From positions 1 to 44,755 of the forward strand of contig JAAFJM010000024.1 in the NCBI GenBank assembly GCA_013298895.1: a DNA stretch of 44,755 bases, read 5' to 3'. The notes under the pieces are model-generated. The model saw only the letters and a list, made by a program, of their open reading frames with translations. It was not told the DNA's origin and made no database searches. Shown piece by piece: positions 34,917-44,426 of the stretch. Numbering within the stretch: position 1 is the stretch's first letter; every line of letters starts with the position of its first letter. Source of the stretch: Bacteroidota bacterium. Its GTDB lineage: Bacteria > Bacteroidota > Bacteroidia > UKL13-3. The position numbers and the translations under genes were made by a program.

Positions 34917-37900
34917 ATGAAGAAAATTAGAGAAGAATTTTATCAATTAATTGTTAGAGATAAAGAGATATTCGAATTTATTGAAATAAATGCAATCAAC
35001 GGGTATTTAAATATAAATTTATCAAGTATAAACGATTCAATTATCAGTAATAGTTTACTCAATTTACTTGGTTATTTGGAATGCGAGAGTCAGTTTTTTT
35101 TAAATAATTTTGATAGACTAAAAACACTAACTAGTTTACCGAAAAACCACGCTAAAAAAATAAACTTTATAGCATATACTGGAACTGAAAGGTATTTTAC
35201 ATTTGAGGTGCTAAAGGTTAATAATGATAATTTACTTTTTTGCTTAAAAGTTGATTTAAATAATGATATTATTTCTGATAACGAATTAGTTAAAACAAAA
35301 GAAATTTTAAGCCAGATAAGTAAAGTTGCCAAAATTGGAGGGTGGGAATATGATGTAGAAAAAGAAACCTTACAGTGGTCAGATATCACTAAGCAAATTC
35401 ACGAAGTTAATGAGGATTATATTCCTAATTTACGTGAAGGACTATTTTACTACAAGGAAGGATTCAGTAGAGAAACCCTTAATAATTGTTTCTACGAATG
35501 TATTGAAAATGGCACCTCTTATGACTTAGAGTTAGAGTTAATTACAGCAAAAGGTAATCAGGTTTGGGTGAGAACAATAGGGAATGCTGAATTTATCAAT
35601 AATAAATGTAAACGGATTTACGGAACATTCCAAGATATAAGTAATAAAAAGAAAATTGAAGCGCAGAATGAAGTTAATCTGAAAATTATTACAGATTTAA
35701 CCAATGAGTTACCCGGTGCGTTGTATCAATTTGAAATGTTAAATAATGGGAAAGTAAGATTTCCATATGTATCATCTGGCTTCATAACTTTATTCGGATT
35801 ATCAAAAACAGAAATTGAAGAAAGTCCTGAAAAACTATTTGGATTAGTACACCCTGATGATTTGGTAAAAGTAAATAATTCTATAGCTGAATCTGCATTA
35901 AATTTCACTAAATGGCATCATGAATTTAGGGTAATAATTAACAACGAAATATTATGGATTAAGGGCGATTCAAGCCCTGAAAAACACCCAAATGGTTTAT
36001 TATGGCATGGCTACATGCAAAATATTACTGAAAAGAAAAAAGCTGAACTTGAAATAATTACCATTAACAAAAGATTTGAATTGGCTACTCAGTCTGCCCA
36101 AATTGGTGTTTGGGAGATTAGTATAAATAAACAAGCAGTTGTTTGGAATGATGTAATGTATGCTATATACGAAGCAGATTTTTTAGTAACTAAAAATCCA
36201 TATAAAATTTTTAAATCAAGAGTACACCCTGAGGATCTACCTAGTCTTGAAAAGAGTATATCGAATTCAATTAATAATTTAAAAGACTTCAACGAAGTTT
36301 TTAGAATATTGAACAATGATAATACATTAAAATACTTAAAGGCAAGTGCAAGAATTCAATTTAATGAAAATAATGAACCAACCCAGCTAGTTGGAATTAC
36401 TTTTGACATTACTGCAGAAAAAAAATCTGAAAATGCCATTCAACATGCAAAAGAAATAGCCGAAGCTGCGAGCGTATCTAAATCTGAGTTTTTGGCCAAT
36501 ATGAGTCATGAAATCAGAACACCGCTTAATGGCGTAATTGGTTTTATTGATTTGTTAATGAAAACAAAATTGGATCAAATTCAATTACAGTACATGGAAA
36601 CTGTTTATAAGTCAGCAAATTCATTATTAGATATTATCAATGATATTCTTGATTTTTCTAAGATAGAAGCTGGAAAACTTGAATTGTCCATGGAAGAAAT
36701 TGATTTGTTTGATTTTGGTAGTCAGGTTACTGATATCATTAAATTTCAAGCACATTCTAAAGGTTTGGAGGTTTTGTTGAAAATACCACCAATCATACCA
36801 GAGTTAGTTCTTGCAGATTCTGTTCGTTTGAGGCAAATATTGGTTAACTTATTAGGCAATGCAATCAAATTTACCGAGAACGGTGAAATTGAATTGAGAA
36901 TTGATGTATTAGGAAATAATAATGGGAAGACTAATTTCAGGTTCTCGGTCAGAGATACCGGAGTTGGAATAGATAAAAAAAATCAAAGCAAAATATTTGA
37001 AGCTTTTTCTCAAGAAGATGCTACCATTTCGAGGAAGTTTGGTGGAACAGGTTTAGGTTTAACAATTTCCAACAAACTCCTAGATTTAATGGGTAGTAAA
37101 TTGCAAATTAATTCTGAAATAGGTGTTGGTAGTGTATTTTTCTTTGATTTAGAGTTAAACGCAAAGCATGAAAAAAAGGAAGATTGGAAGCAATTAACCG
37201 AAATAAACAAAATACTAATTGTAGATGATAATGCGAGCAATAGACTAATTTTAAAACAATTATTTTCATTGCGTTATGTACAAATAGATTTGGCAAAAAA
37301 TGGAATAGAAGCCTTAGATAAAATTAGTGAAAAAAACAGGTATGATTTAATTTTGATGGATTACAATATGCCATACTTAGATGGTATTGAAACTGTAAAA
37401 AACATCAGAAATAAACTTAAAAAAAGTGGATATCAATTGCCAATAATATTATTAAACAATTCAACTGATGAAGATGATTTAGATAATATGATGGAAGAAC
37501 TTTTTATCCAATATAGACTGGTAAAGCCTGTAAAAATGAAACAGTTGTTTGATTGTTTGGTTAAAATTCAAAACAAGGATATTGCAGTAAAAAAAATTAA
37601 GGAACATCATCTAACCTCAGAAATTAATTTAGGAGAAATAAGTATTCTTATTGCAGATGATAATCCAATTAATATGATGCTAACAAGAAGTATTTTTAGT
37701 AGCATCATTCCAAATGCAATCATTCAAGAAGCACAGAATGGAATAGAGGCAGTTTCAAAATTTGTTAAACACAAACCAGATATTGTTTTTATGGATATTC
37801 AAATGCCTGAAATGAATGGTTACAATGCAGCAAAAGAAATAAGAAAATTTGAACATGATAGTAGTCACGTTCCCATAATTGCACTTACTGCAGGAACTGT

Positions 37901-38387
37901 AAAAGGCGAAAAAGAAAAATGTTTGCGTTCAGGTATGGACGATTATATAAGCAAGCCTGTAATAACAGATACTATTGTTAAATCGATAGAAAAATGGTTA
38001 GATTTTAATAATGGTATTTATAAAAAGAAAGAAAACATGGAGAATAACAGTTTAAATAAACATTTTGATTTAGAAAAATTGAAAGATCGTCTTGATAATG
38101 ATATTGAACTAATAAATCAATTGATGATTATGACTAGGGAATATTTAGTTGAATTTATGCCAAGTTTAGAATCATACATAAATGAAAACAATAAAACAGC
38201 CCTTAAGTCGTTAGCACATAAAATGAAAGGAACAGCGCTGTCTGTTTGTTTTACAGAGTTAGCACTGTTATCTTTAGAGTTGGAAAAACGAGATAATTTT
38301 GACGACTATAATTTTGTTGCGTTTAAATCAAACATGGCTGCTGAAATAGATTTTTTGGTTAAAATGATTGATGAAAATTATAAGTAA
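34917..38387 (+). CDS. Cytoplasmic hybrid sensor histidine kinase (PAS, HisKA, HATPase, two REC, HPt)
   Basis: This 1156-residue protein holds a complete phosphorelay in one chain. After a poorly conserved N-terminus (1-120) come three PAS-type sensor units at about 125-245, 260-375 and 385-505, each with a PAC-like end (GTFQDISNKKK, MQNITEKKKAE, GITFDITAEKKSE). The HisKA helix has the phospho-acceptor His531 in ANMSHEIRTPLNG. The ATPase domain (about 630-750) has NLLGNAIKFT, RDTGVGI and GGTGLGLTISNKL. Two receivers follow with Asp815 (LILMDYNMP) and Asp960 (IVFMDIQMPEMNG). The HPt domain has His1101 in LAHKMKGTALS. No membrane helix is visible, so the signal is read in the cytoplasm, perhaps by a PAS cofactor. 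The first receiver has a less typical switch segment (LLNNSTDED). DUF3050 follows by 37 bp. Confidence 0.92.
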   Translation: MKKIREEFYQLIVRDKEIFEFIEINAINGYLNINLSSINDSIISNSLLNLLGYLECESQFFLNNFDRLKTLTSLPKNHAKKINFIAYTGTERYFTFEVLKVNNDNLLFCLKVDLNNDIISDNELVKTKEILSQISKVAKIGGWEYDVEKETLQWSDITKQIHEVNEDYIPNLREGLFYYKEGFSRETLNNCFYECIENGTSYDLELELITAKGNQVWVRTIGNAEFINNKCKRIYGTFQDISNKKKIEAQNEVNLKIITDLTNELPGALYQFEMLNNGKVRFPYVSSGFITLFGLSKTEIEESPEKLFGLVHPDDLVKVNNSIAESALNFTKWHHEFRVIINNEILWIKGDSSPEKHPNGLLWHGYMQNITEKKKAELEIITINKRFELATQSAQIGVWEISINKQAVVWNDVMYAIYEADFLVTKNPYKIFKSRVHPEDLPSLEKSISNSINNLKDFNEVFRILNNDNTLKYLKASARIQFNENNEPTQLVGITFDITAEKKSENAIQHAKEIAEAASVSKSEFLANMSHEIRTPLNGVIGFIDLLMKTKLDQIQLQYMETVYKSANSLLDIINDILDFSKIEAGKLELSMEEIDLFDFGSQVTDIIKFQAHSKGLEVLLKIPPIIPELVLADSVRLRQILVNLLGNAIKFTENGEIELRIDVLGNNNGKTNFRFSVRDTGVGIDKKNQSKIFEAFSQEDATISRKFGGTGLGLTISNKLLDLMGSKLQINSEIGVGSVFFFDLELNAKHEKKEDWKQLTEINKILIVDDNASNRLILKQLFSLRYVQIDLAKNGIEALDKISEKNRYDLILMDYNMPYLDGIETVKNIRNKLKKSGYQLPIILLNNSTDEDDLDNMMEELFIQYRLVKPVKMKQLFDCLVKIQNKDIAVKKIKEHHLTSEINLGEISILIADDNPINMMLTRSIFSSIIPNAIIQEAQNGIEAVSKFVKHKPDIVFMDIQMPEMNGYNAAKEIRKFEHDSSHVPIIALTAGTVKGEKEKCLRSGMDDYISKPVITDTIVKSIEKWLDFNNGIYKKKENMENNSLNKHFDLEKLKDRLDNDIELINQLMIMTREYLVEFMPSLESYINENNKTALKSLAHKMKGTALSVCFTELALLSLELEKRDNFDDYNFVAFKSNMAAEIDFLVKMIDENYK

Positions 38388-38424
38388 TCAAAAACTATAA
38401 TTACAAAATTGGGTTTAAAACAGT

Positions 38425-39237
38425 ATGACGAATTCGTATTTAAACAACTTAAAAGCCGATATAGAACCATTAAGACAAGAACTTATAAACCATAGTTTAT
38501 ACAAAAAAATTACAACTATGGAGCATTTGAAGGTGTTTATGGAGCATCATATCTTTGCTGTTTGGGATTTTATGTCGTTGTTAAAATCGTTGCAGCAGCA
38601 TTTAACTTGTGTTAAAACTCCATGGTTTCCAATTGGAACGGCAGATACTAGGTATTTAATAAACGAAATTGTTCTTGGAGAGGAAAGCGATGTTGATGAA
38701 AAAGGAAACAGAATAAGCCATTTTGAACTGTATTTGCAAGCTATGGTACAAGCGGATTGCAACACCAATTCAATCGAGCATTTTATAAACCATATTTCTA
38801 GTAAAGCACATGTGAATGATGCTTTGGTATTAGCTAATGTAAATAACGGAGCAAGTTATTTTGTGCAAAATACTTTCAAAACTATTGCCACTCAAAATCC
38901 AGCTATCCTATCGGCTGTATTTACCTTTGGAAGAGAAGATTTAATACCCGATATGTTTTTAAGTTTGATAAATGAACTAAAAAAACAGTTTCCCAATAAG
39001 TTAGATATTTTACAATATTATATTGAACGCCACATTGAGGTAGACGGAGGTCATCACTCGCATTTGGCATATCAAATGACAGAAAATTTATGCGGAACAA
39101 ATAGTGCAAGATGGGCTGAAGCAACCATGTATGTTAAGGAATCATTGCAAGCACGTATTAACCTTTGGAATGCCATTGAAGAATCTATTGAAAGATTATC
39201 TGGAACTCATGTTAATCAAAATTTAGCTAGTAATTAG
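38425..39237 (+). CDS. DUF3050 domain-containing protein
   Basis: The 270 residues match the DUF3050 family, whose function I do not know. The all-helical sequence starts with [20 protein letters not shown] and carries clustered metal-ligand-type residues: Glu40, His41 and His42 in [12 protein letters not shown], Glu86 and Glu87 in VLGEESD, His99 and Glu101 in SHFELYLQA, and His203, Glu205, Asp207, His210 and His211 in [11 protein letters not shown]. This spacing of His and acidic residues on helices recalls heme-oxygenase-fold proteins, including the non-heme diiron oxidases. Oxidase activity is only an inference. It lies 37 bp after the hybrid kinase, so it may be cotranscribed with it. It ends in an 11-bp overlap with the convergent EamA gene. 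Confidence 0.82.
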   Translation: MTNSYLNNLKADIEPLRQELINHSLYKKITTMEHLKVFMEHHIFAVWDFMSLLKSLQQHLTCVKTPWFPIGTADTRYLINEIVLGEESDVDEKGNRISHFELYLQAMVQADCNTNSIEHFINHISSKAHVNDALVLANVNNGASYFVQNTFKTIATQNPAILSAVFTFGREDLIPDMFLSLINELKKQFPNKLDILQYYIERHIEVDGGHHSHLAYQMTENLCGTNSARWAEATMYVKESLQARINLWNAIEESIERLSGTHVNQNLASN

Positions 39238-40129
39238 CCTTCACTGTTTCAGCTTTTTTAAAACTAGCTAAATAAACTCCTGCAAACACGATTAGCATAA
39301 AAATTAGTTTTTCTAAACTCAATTCATCCGTAGCAAAAACAATGGCTATAATGGTAGCGCAAACTGGTTGTAAATAAATATAAGTACCAACCAAACTGCT
39401 GCTGGCATGGCGCAAAGCATAAGCATTTAACACATAAGTTAAAAAAGTAGAACCAACAGTAATAAAGCCTACAAATAGCCAAATTTTACTAGAAAAGGTA
39501 CTCCATTCTATTTGTGTAAACTCGTTAAAACCAAAAGGAAGTACCAATAAAGTGCCAAACAAAAAGCTGTACAAAGTAACTGTAAGTGGATGGTATTTAT
39601 GAATTAACTGTTTGGCATATACCAAATAAAAAGCATAAATGATAGCATTGGCAGCAACCATAATATCGCCTAAAACCCTATCAGAATCAAACTGAAACTT
39701 ACGTCCGCCAACTAGCATAATCGCTCCTAAACTGGCCAATAAAACCCCAATCAATTTACGAACAGTAATTTTTTCTTTGTTCCACCAAACAGAAATTACA
39801 ATTACAAAAATGGGCGTATTCATCATCAATACCGAACCATTTATAGGCGTAGTTATTGATAAACCTTTAAAAAACAAAAGCATATTAGCAGCCACACCAA
39901 ATATGGCGCAAACCACTAATTTTAGTAAATCAGTTTTATCTCTAATTTTTTCTTTTATAAACGATTTATGGAACAAAAAAATTAACACACTTGCCACCGA
40001 AACCCTTAATAAGATGAAGGCAAAAGGTTTAATGTACAATGGCATTACTTGTTTGGCAATACTAAAAGTAGCACCATAAATAATGGTAACTATCCAAAGG
40101 GCTTTATGTACTTTTACTTTTGTACTCAT
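39227..40129 (-). CDS. EamA-family (DMT) transporter
   Basis: This 300-residue inner-membrane protein has about ten membrane helices in two EamA repeats (first half with [16 protein letters not shown] and [17 protein letters not shown], second half from [20 protein letters not shown] to [16 protein letters not shown]). The family exports metabolites such as amino acids or nucleobases; the substrate is not evident. It starts two bases after the MATE stop, so the two transporters form one transcript. Its stop overlaps that of the DUF3050 gene on the other strand by 11 bp, with no terminator between them. Confidence 0.92.
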   Translation of the reverse strand: MSTKVKVHKALWIVTIIYGATFSIAKQVMPLYIKPFAFILLRVSVASVLIFLFHKSFIKEKIRDKTDLLKLVVCAIFGVAANMLLFFKGLSITTPINGSVLMMNTPIFVIVISVWWNKEKITVRKLIGVLLASLGAIMLVGGRKFQFDSDRVLGDIMVAANAIIYAFYLVYAKQLIHKYHPLTVTLYSFLFGTLLVLPFGFNEFTQIEWSTFSSKIWLFVGFITVGSTFLTYVLNAYALRHASSSLVGTYIYLQPVCATIIAIVFATDELSLEKLIFMLIVFAGVYLASFKKAETVKANY

Positions 40130-40131
40130 GT

Positions 40132-41475
40132 TCAGTTTAAATTCATGGTTTTAGCTTCTTTAACAAAACGAATGCATAATAAAACAGCTGAAAAAGTTAA
40201 ACCAATACTCAGGCCATACCAAATGCCATACAAACCTAAATCTAAAGAAAATGCCATATAATAACCCACAGGAATACCAATAACCCAATAAGCTATAATG
40301 GTTATTACAGTTGGTATTTTAGTATCAGATAAACCACGTAAAGCACCTAAACTTACTGCTTGCACTCCATCGCTTAATTGGAACATAGCAGCTATAAAAA
40401 GTAATCCCGCAGTAATTTGTTGTACTTCTTTGTCGTTAACGCTTGTTTCTACGATAAATTGGTTAAAGACAGTAAATAAGATGGCGCAAAGACCCATAAA
40501 TATGCCACCTAGCATAATACCCGATTTACCTGCAAAAACCATATCAGTCCTATTTTTTCGTCCAAAAGCATCTCCAACAGCTATTCCTGTTCCGGCAGAA
40601 ATTCCAGTAGCTACCATATAAGTTAACGATGCCAGGTTAATGGCCAAAGTATGCGCTGCTTGTTCGCTTTTGCCAATCCAACCAATAATAATGGCTGCAG
40701 TAGCAAATGCACCTACTTCAAAAAAGTATTGAAAACCGCTAGGTAAACCTACTTTTAAAATTGCCAAATATTGCGCTTTTATTTTAGCTTGGGTTTTAAT
40801 TAAATAAGGTTTGTATTGCTTATGTGTTAGCACATAAATAAGCATGGTAACAAACATAAAAACACGTGCAATGATAGTAGCCCAACCAGCACCAACTAAA
40901 CCTAAAGCAGGCATTCCCCAGTTTCCATAAATAAATGCGTAATTAATTAAAATATTTATTGCCAAAGCTATAACAGTAATTACGGCTGCTGGTCTCGTTA
41001 TGGAAAGTCCATCACTAAACTGCTTAACTGCTAAAAACAACAATAAAGGTAAAGTGCTAAAATTGAGTAATGTTAAAAACTCTTTGGCCAATGGTTTTAC
41101 ATTATCATCTTGCTTAAACCAATCTAGGTTATTACTCAAAACATCGTTTACACCATAAATAAATACAAACAAAGTTAAAGCTACCAATACTGCTGCTTTA
41201 AAATAGTTAATACATTCTTCTAAATTATTTTCGGCCTTAGCCTTTGCTATTAAAGGCGATACAGCCATTAAAGTACCTAAACCCAAAATGGTAATTAAGT
41301 AATAAATAGCATTAGCCAAACCAGCCGCAGCCAAGTTAGTAGCATCTATTTTACCAATCATCAAAGTATCGGCTACGCCCATTAAAACTATGCCTAACTG
41401 ACCAATGATAATTGGCCAACTTAGCTCTAAAATACTCAGAAAATAGGGTTTATGCTTTTGAAAAAATACCTGCAC
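40132..41475 (-). CDS. MATE-family efflux transporter
   Basis: The 447 residues form a 12-helix multidrug and toxin extrusion protein that uses a sodium or proton gradient. The N-lobe begins ILELSWPIIIGQLGIVLMGV followed by ADTLMIGKIDATNLAAAGLA, the usual MATE start. The C-lobe has FEVGAFATAAIIIGWIGKSE and LSDGVQAVSLGALRGLSDTK, also typical. It resembles the NorM/DinF side of the family. It is first in a two-gene transporter unit with the EamA gene. A -7-like element TACTTTCG lies 20 bp upstream on the minus strand. Confidence 0.95.
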   Translation of the reverse strand: MQVFFQKHKPYFLSILELSWPIIIGQLGIVLMGVADTLMIGKIDATNLAAAGLANAIYYLITILGLGTLMAVSPLIAKAKAENNLEECINYFKAAVLVALTLFVFIYGVNDVLSNNLDWFKQDDNVKPLAKEFLTLLNFSTLPLLLFLAVKQFSDGLSITRPAAVITVIALAINILINYAFIYGNWGMPALGLVGAGWATIIARVFMFVTMLIYVLTHKQYKPYLIKTQAKIKAQYLAILKVGLPSGFQYFFEVGAFATAAIIIGWIGKSEQAAHTLAINLASLTYMVATGISAGTGIAVGDAFGRKNRTDMVFAGKSGIMLGGIFMGLCAILFTVFNQFIVETSVNDKEVQQITAGLLFIAAMFQLSDGVQAVSLGALRGLSDTKIPTVITIIAYWVIGIPVGYYMAFSLDLGLYGIWYGLSIGLTFSAVLLCIRFVKEAKTMNLN

Positions 41476-41494
41476 TGCTCAAAAAATTAGGGTG

Positions 41495-41502
41495 CGAAAG
41501 TA
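41495..41502 (-). promoter_or_regulatory. Candidate -7 box of the MATE gene
   Basis: TACTTTCG on the minus strand is one mismatch from TAnnTTTG and would start transcription near 41488, 13 bases before the ATG. No good -33 box was found at the proper distance, so this is weak. Confidence 0.3.
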
Positions 41503-41777
41503 TGTAAAATTAATGAAGAATGGTTACTGAGTTTATTACAAACAAAGTCAATTGAATTAACATTTGCCTAACATAAAAACCACTTTATTCTAAAATAACT
41601 TAACATTCAAAATGTGTGAAAGTAGAAACTCTTAGCGTGGATTGTGTAAGTTTTTCAGCAAGTATAGCTGTCATCTTCGTGCCGTTGTGATAATTCACTC
41701 ACAATATTAAAAACCTGAGTTGAAAAATAATGTGGAACTACAAATTGATGTTCAAAAAGCTATTAAAATATAAGGTT

Positions 41778-42314
41778 ATGGTAATTCATTTTCAAACTCT
41801 CCATAAAACGGTGCTTGTAAGCATATTTTCTCTATTAGTAACCACCATTTCCATAGCACAAACGTTACAAACTGTTCCATATGTGGATTTGAAAAAATAT
41901 GCTGGCAAATGGTATGAAATTGCCTCGTTTCCGCAACGGTTTCAAAAAAATTGTAATTGGACAACAGCCAAATATACTTTAACTGATGAAGGGTTTGTAA
42001 TAGTTGAAAACAGGTGCAACAAGGATAGTATAAACGGCAAACAATCTTCAATTAAAGGAAAAGCATTTGTAGTTAAAAATAGTGGCAATGCGAAACTAAA
42101 AGTTCAGTTCTTTTGGCCTTTTAATGGTAAATATTGGATTATTGATTTGGCTGAAGATTACAGTTATGCAGTAGTTGGTCATCCTAACAAAAAATACTTG
42201 TGGATACTTTCAAGAACAGCCACAATGAATGAAAACACGTATCAACAAATCATTTCCCGAATCAAAGAAAAAGGATTTGACATTTCAAAAATAAAACTCA
42301 CTAAACAAAAATAA
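41778..42314 (+). CDS. Lipocalin (Blc-like)
   Basis: This 178-residue protein is a bacterial lipocalin, a beta-barrel that binds lipids such as lysophospholipids or fatty acids in the envelope. Residues 1-28 form a signal peptide (TVLVSIFSLLVTTISIAQ). The lipocalin signature follows at 43-47 (YAGKWYEIASFPQRFQ), then NCNWTTAKYTL, VKVQFFWPFNG-like LKVQFFWPFNGKYWIIDL, and YLWILSRTATMNE. The cleavage site has no lipobox Cys, unlike E. coli Blc. The frame is open to an ATG at 41730, but that start would add 16 residues before the signal peptide. It is the first gene of a four-gene unit; the next starts after four bases. Confidence 0.88.
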   Translation: MVIHFQTLHKTVLVSIFSLLVTTISIAQTLQTVPYVDLKKYAGKWYEIASFPQRFQKNCNWTTAKYTLTDEGFVIVENRCNKDSINGKQSSIKGKAFVVKNSGNAKLKVQFFWPFNGKYWIIDLAEDYSYAVVGHPNKKYLWILSRTATMNENTYQQIISRIKEKGFDISKIKLTKQK

Positions 42315-42318
42315 AAAC

Positions 42319-43020
42319 ATGAAAATATTAATTGTATTAACGTCTCACAGCGAACTAGGAAACACAGGAGAAAAAACTGGATTTTGGATAGAAGAATTTG
42401 CATCGCCTTATTTTGTTTTAGCAGATGCTGGGGCAGAAATAACCATTGCCTCTCCAAAAGGTGGACAACCACCCGTTGACCCTAAAAGTGAATTAGAAGA
42501 TGCACAAACACCAGCAACAGAAAGATTTTACAAGGATGAAACAGCTATAGAAAAAGTAGCAAATTCTATTAAACTAAGTGAAATAAATTATGAAGATTAT
42601 GATGCTGTTTTTTATCCTGGTGGGCATGGTCCTTTATGGGATTTAGCCATGGATAAAGTATCCATTAAATTGATTGAAGACTTTTTCAATAATCAAAAAC
42701 CAATTGCTTTTGTTTGTCACTCGCCTGCTGCATTGGTGAATGTAAAATCAGAAAGCGGACAACCACTGGTGAAAGGAAAACACCTTACTGGCTTTTCAAA
42801 CGGTGAAGAAGAGGCTGTGAATCTAACTAAAATAGTTCCATTTTTATTGGAAGATAAATTGAAAGAACTAGGCGCACATTACACCAATAAAAGCCATTGG
42901 GAATCGTATGTGCAACAAGACGGCTTGCTGATAACTGGGCAAAATCCAGCATCATCAGAAGGTGTGGCCAAACTTCTTTTAAAAACACTTAAAGGTGAAA
43001 AACAACATCATTCGAAATAA
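42319..43020 (+). CDS. DJ-1/PfpI family protein (Hsp31-like)
   Basis: The 233 residues match the large-type DJ-1/PfpI proteins that include Hsp31 and fungal or plant glyoxalase III. The family handles reactive carbonyls such as methylglyoxal or acts as a chaperone. The nucleophilic elbow is IAFVCHSPAALV with the Cys at its centre and His next to it. The oxyanion-side motif is FYPGGHGPLWDL. An upstream acidic residue lies in GFWIEEFASPYFVLADAGAE and the substrate-lid segment in ASPKGGQPPVDPKS. It follows the lipocalin by four bases, and the aldehyde dehydrogenase starts ten bases after its stop. Confidence 0.9.
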   Translation: MKILIVLTSHSELGNTGEKTGFWIEEFASPYFVLADAGAEITIASPKGGQPPVDPKSELEDAQTPATERFYKDETAIEKVANSIKLSEINYEDYDAVFYPGGHGPLWDLAMDKVSIKLIEDFFNNQKPIAFVCHSPAALVNVKSESGQPLVKGKHLTGFSNGEEEAVNLTKIVPFLLEDKLKELGAHYTNKSHWESYVQQDGLLITGQNPASSEGVAKLLLKTLKGEKQHHSK

Positions 43021-43030
43021 TAATAATATC

Positions 43031-44413
43031 ATGACATTTCAAACCATCAATCCAACCAACAATAAAGTAGTAAAATCATTTGATGAAATGACCGATGCTA
43101 CTGTAGAAACCGCCATTTCACAAGCAGCCATTGCTTTTAATGAGTGGAAGCTAACAGATTATCAAACTAGATCGCAGTTATTATACACTGTTGCAGGTTT
43201 ATTGCGTGCAAAAAGAAAAGAACTTGCCAAAATGATAACATTAGAAATGGGGAAACTCCTTTCTCATGCCGAAGGTGAAATAAAACTAAGTGCCGAAATA
43301 TTTGATTATTACGCTAAAAATGCAGAGCAGTTTTTAGCAGATAAAGTCTTGAATCCTGTTCATGGAAAAGCATTGATACGTTACAGTCCCGTGGGTGTTT
43401 TGTTTGGTATACAACCTTGGAATTTTCCGTTTTATCAAGTGGCGCGTTTTGCAGCTCCTAATATCATGATTGGCAATACTGTTTTGGTAAAACATGCCAT
43501 GAATGTTCCTCAATGTGCAATGGCTATTGAGGAAATATTTGCCGAAGCAGGCGCACCTCTTGGACTTTATATCAATTTATTGATATCGCATAAGCAAGCA
43601 GAAAAATTAATTGGCGATAAAAGAATTAGGGGCTTATCGCTTACTGGAAGTGAAGTGGCAGGAGCAATTGTAGCAGCAGAAGCTGGCAAACATGTGAAAA
43701 AATCGGTTTTAGAATTAGGCGGTAGCGATGCCTTTATTATTTTGGAAGATGCTAATATTGATAAAGCGGTGGAATGGGCTGTAGTTGGCAGAATTAATAA
43801 TAATGGACAATGCTGCGTAGCATCCAAACGTTTTATTGCAGTAGAAAGTATTGCTGATACTTTTCTTGAAAAATTTAAAACAAAAATGGAAGCCGTTGTT
43901 ATTGGTGACCCAATGGAAGACACCACACGTTTAGGGCCGCTTTGCACAGAGGCAGCAGCAGTAAAAATTGCCGACCAAGTGAAAAGAGCTGTTGATGGTG
44001 GTGCAAAAATTTTAATGGGCGGTAAAAGAGTAAACCGAGAAGGTGCTTTTATGGAAGCAACCATTCTTACAGATATAAAACCCGAAAATCCTGTTTATTA
44101 TGAAGAATTTTTTGGCCCTGTGGCATTGTTCTTTAAAGTAAAAGATGAAGCAGCAGCCATTGCCTTAGCCAACGATTCGCCTTATGGTTTGGGTGGTTCA
44201 GTATTTACACAAAATATTGAAAGAGGCAAGCGAGTTGCCAATCAAATAGATACAGGCATGGTGTTTATCAATCACCCTACTTGGACACAAGCCGATTTAC
44301 CTTTTGGAGGTACTAAAGGTTCGGGCTACGGAAGAGAAATGGCACAATTAGGCTTGGATGAATTTGTCAATAAAAAACTCATTAGAGTAAGTGAATTAAG
44401 CGATCCTTTTTAA
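43031..44413 (+). CDS. NAD(P)-dependent succinate-semialdehyde dehydrogenase-type enzyme
   Basis: The 460 residues form a complete aldehyde dehydrogenase that oxidises an aldehyde to an acid. Motifs are the cofactor site SPVGVLFGIQPWNFPFYQVA, the general base Glu228 in LELGG and the catalytic Cys262 in NNGQCCVASKR (34 residues apart, as in classical ALDHs), plus EEFFGPVALFFKVKDE. The TG-SEVAG loop and the length fit the GabD/YneI (Sad) branch, so succinic semialdehyde or a similar short aldehyde is likely. An ATG at 42995 is in frame but overlaps the previous gene; the ATG at 43031 gives the standard MTFQTINP start. It is third in the operon, 10 bp after the DJ-1 gene. Confidence 0.92.
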   Translation: MTFQTINPTNNKVVKSFDEMTDATVETAISQAAIAFNEWKLTDYQTRSQLLYTVAGLLRAKRKELAKMITLEMGKLLSHAEGEIKLSAEIFDYYAKNAEQFLADKVLNPVHGKALIRYSPVGVLFGIQPWNFPFYQVARFAAPNIMIGNTVLVKHAMNVPQCAMAIEEIFAEAGAPLGLYINLLISHKQAEKLIGDKRIRGLSLTGSEVAGAIVAAEAGKHVKKSVLELGGSDAFIILEDANIDKAVEWAVVGRINNNGQCCVASKRFIAVESIADTFLEKFKTKMEAVVIGDPMEDTTRLGPLCTEAAAVKIADQVKRAVDGGAKILMGGKRVNREGAFMEATILTDIKPENPVYYEEFFGPVALFFKVKDEAAAIALANDSPYGLGGSVFTQNIERGKRVANQIDTGMVFINHPTWTQADLPFGGTKGSGYGREMAQLGLDEFVNKKLIRVSELSDPF

Positions 44414-44426
44414 ATAAAAATGAATA

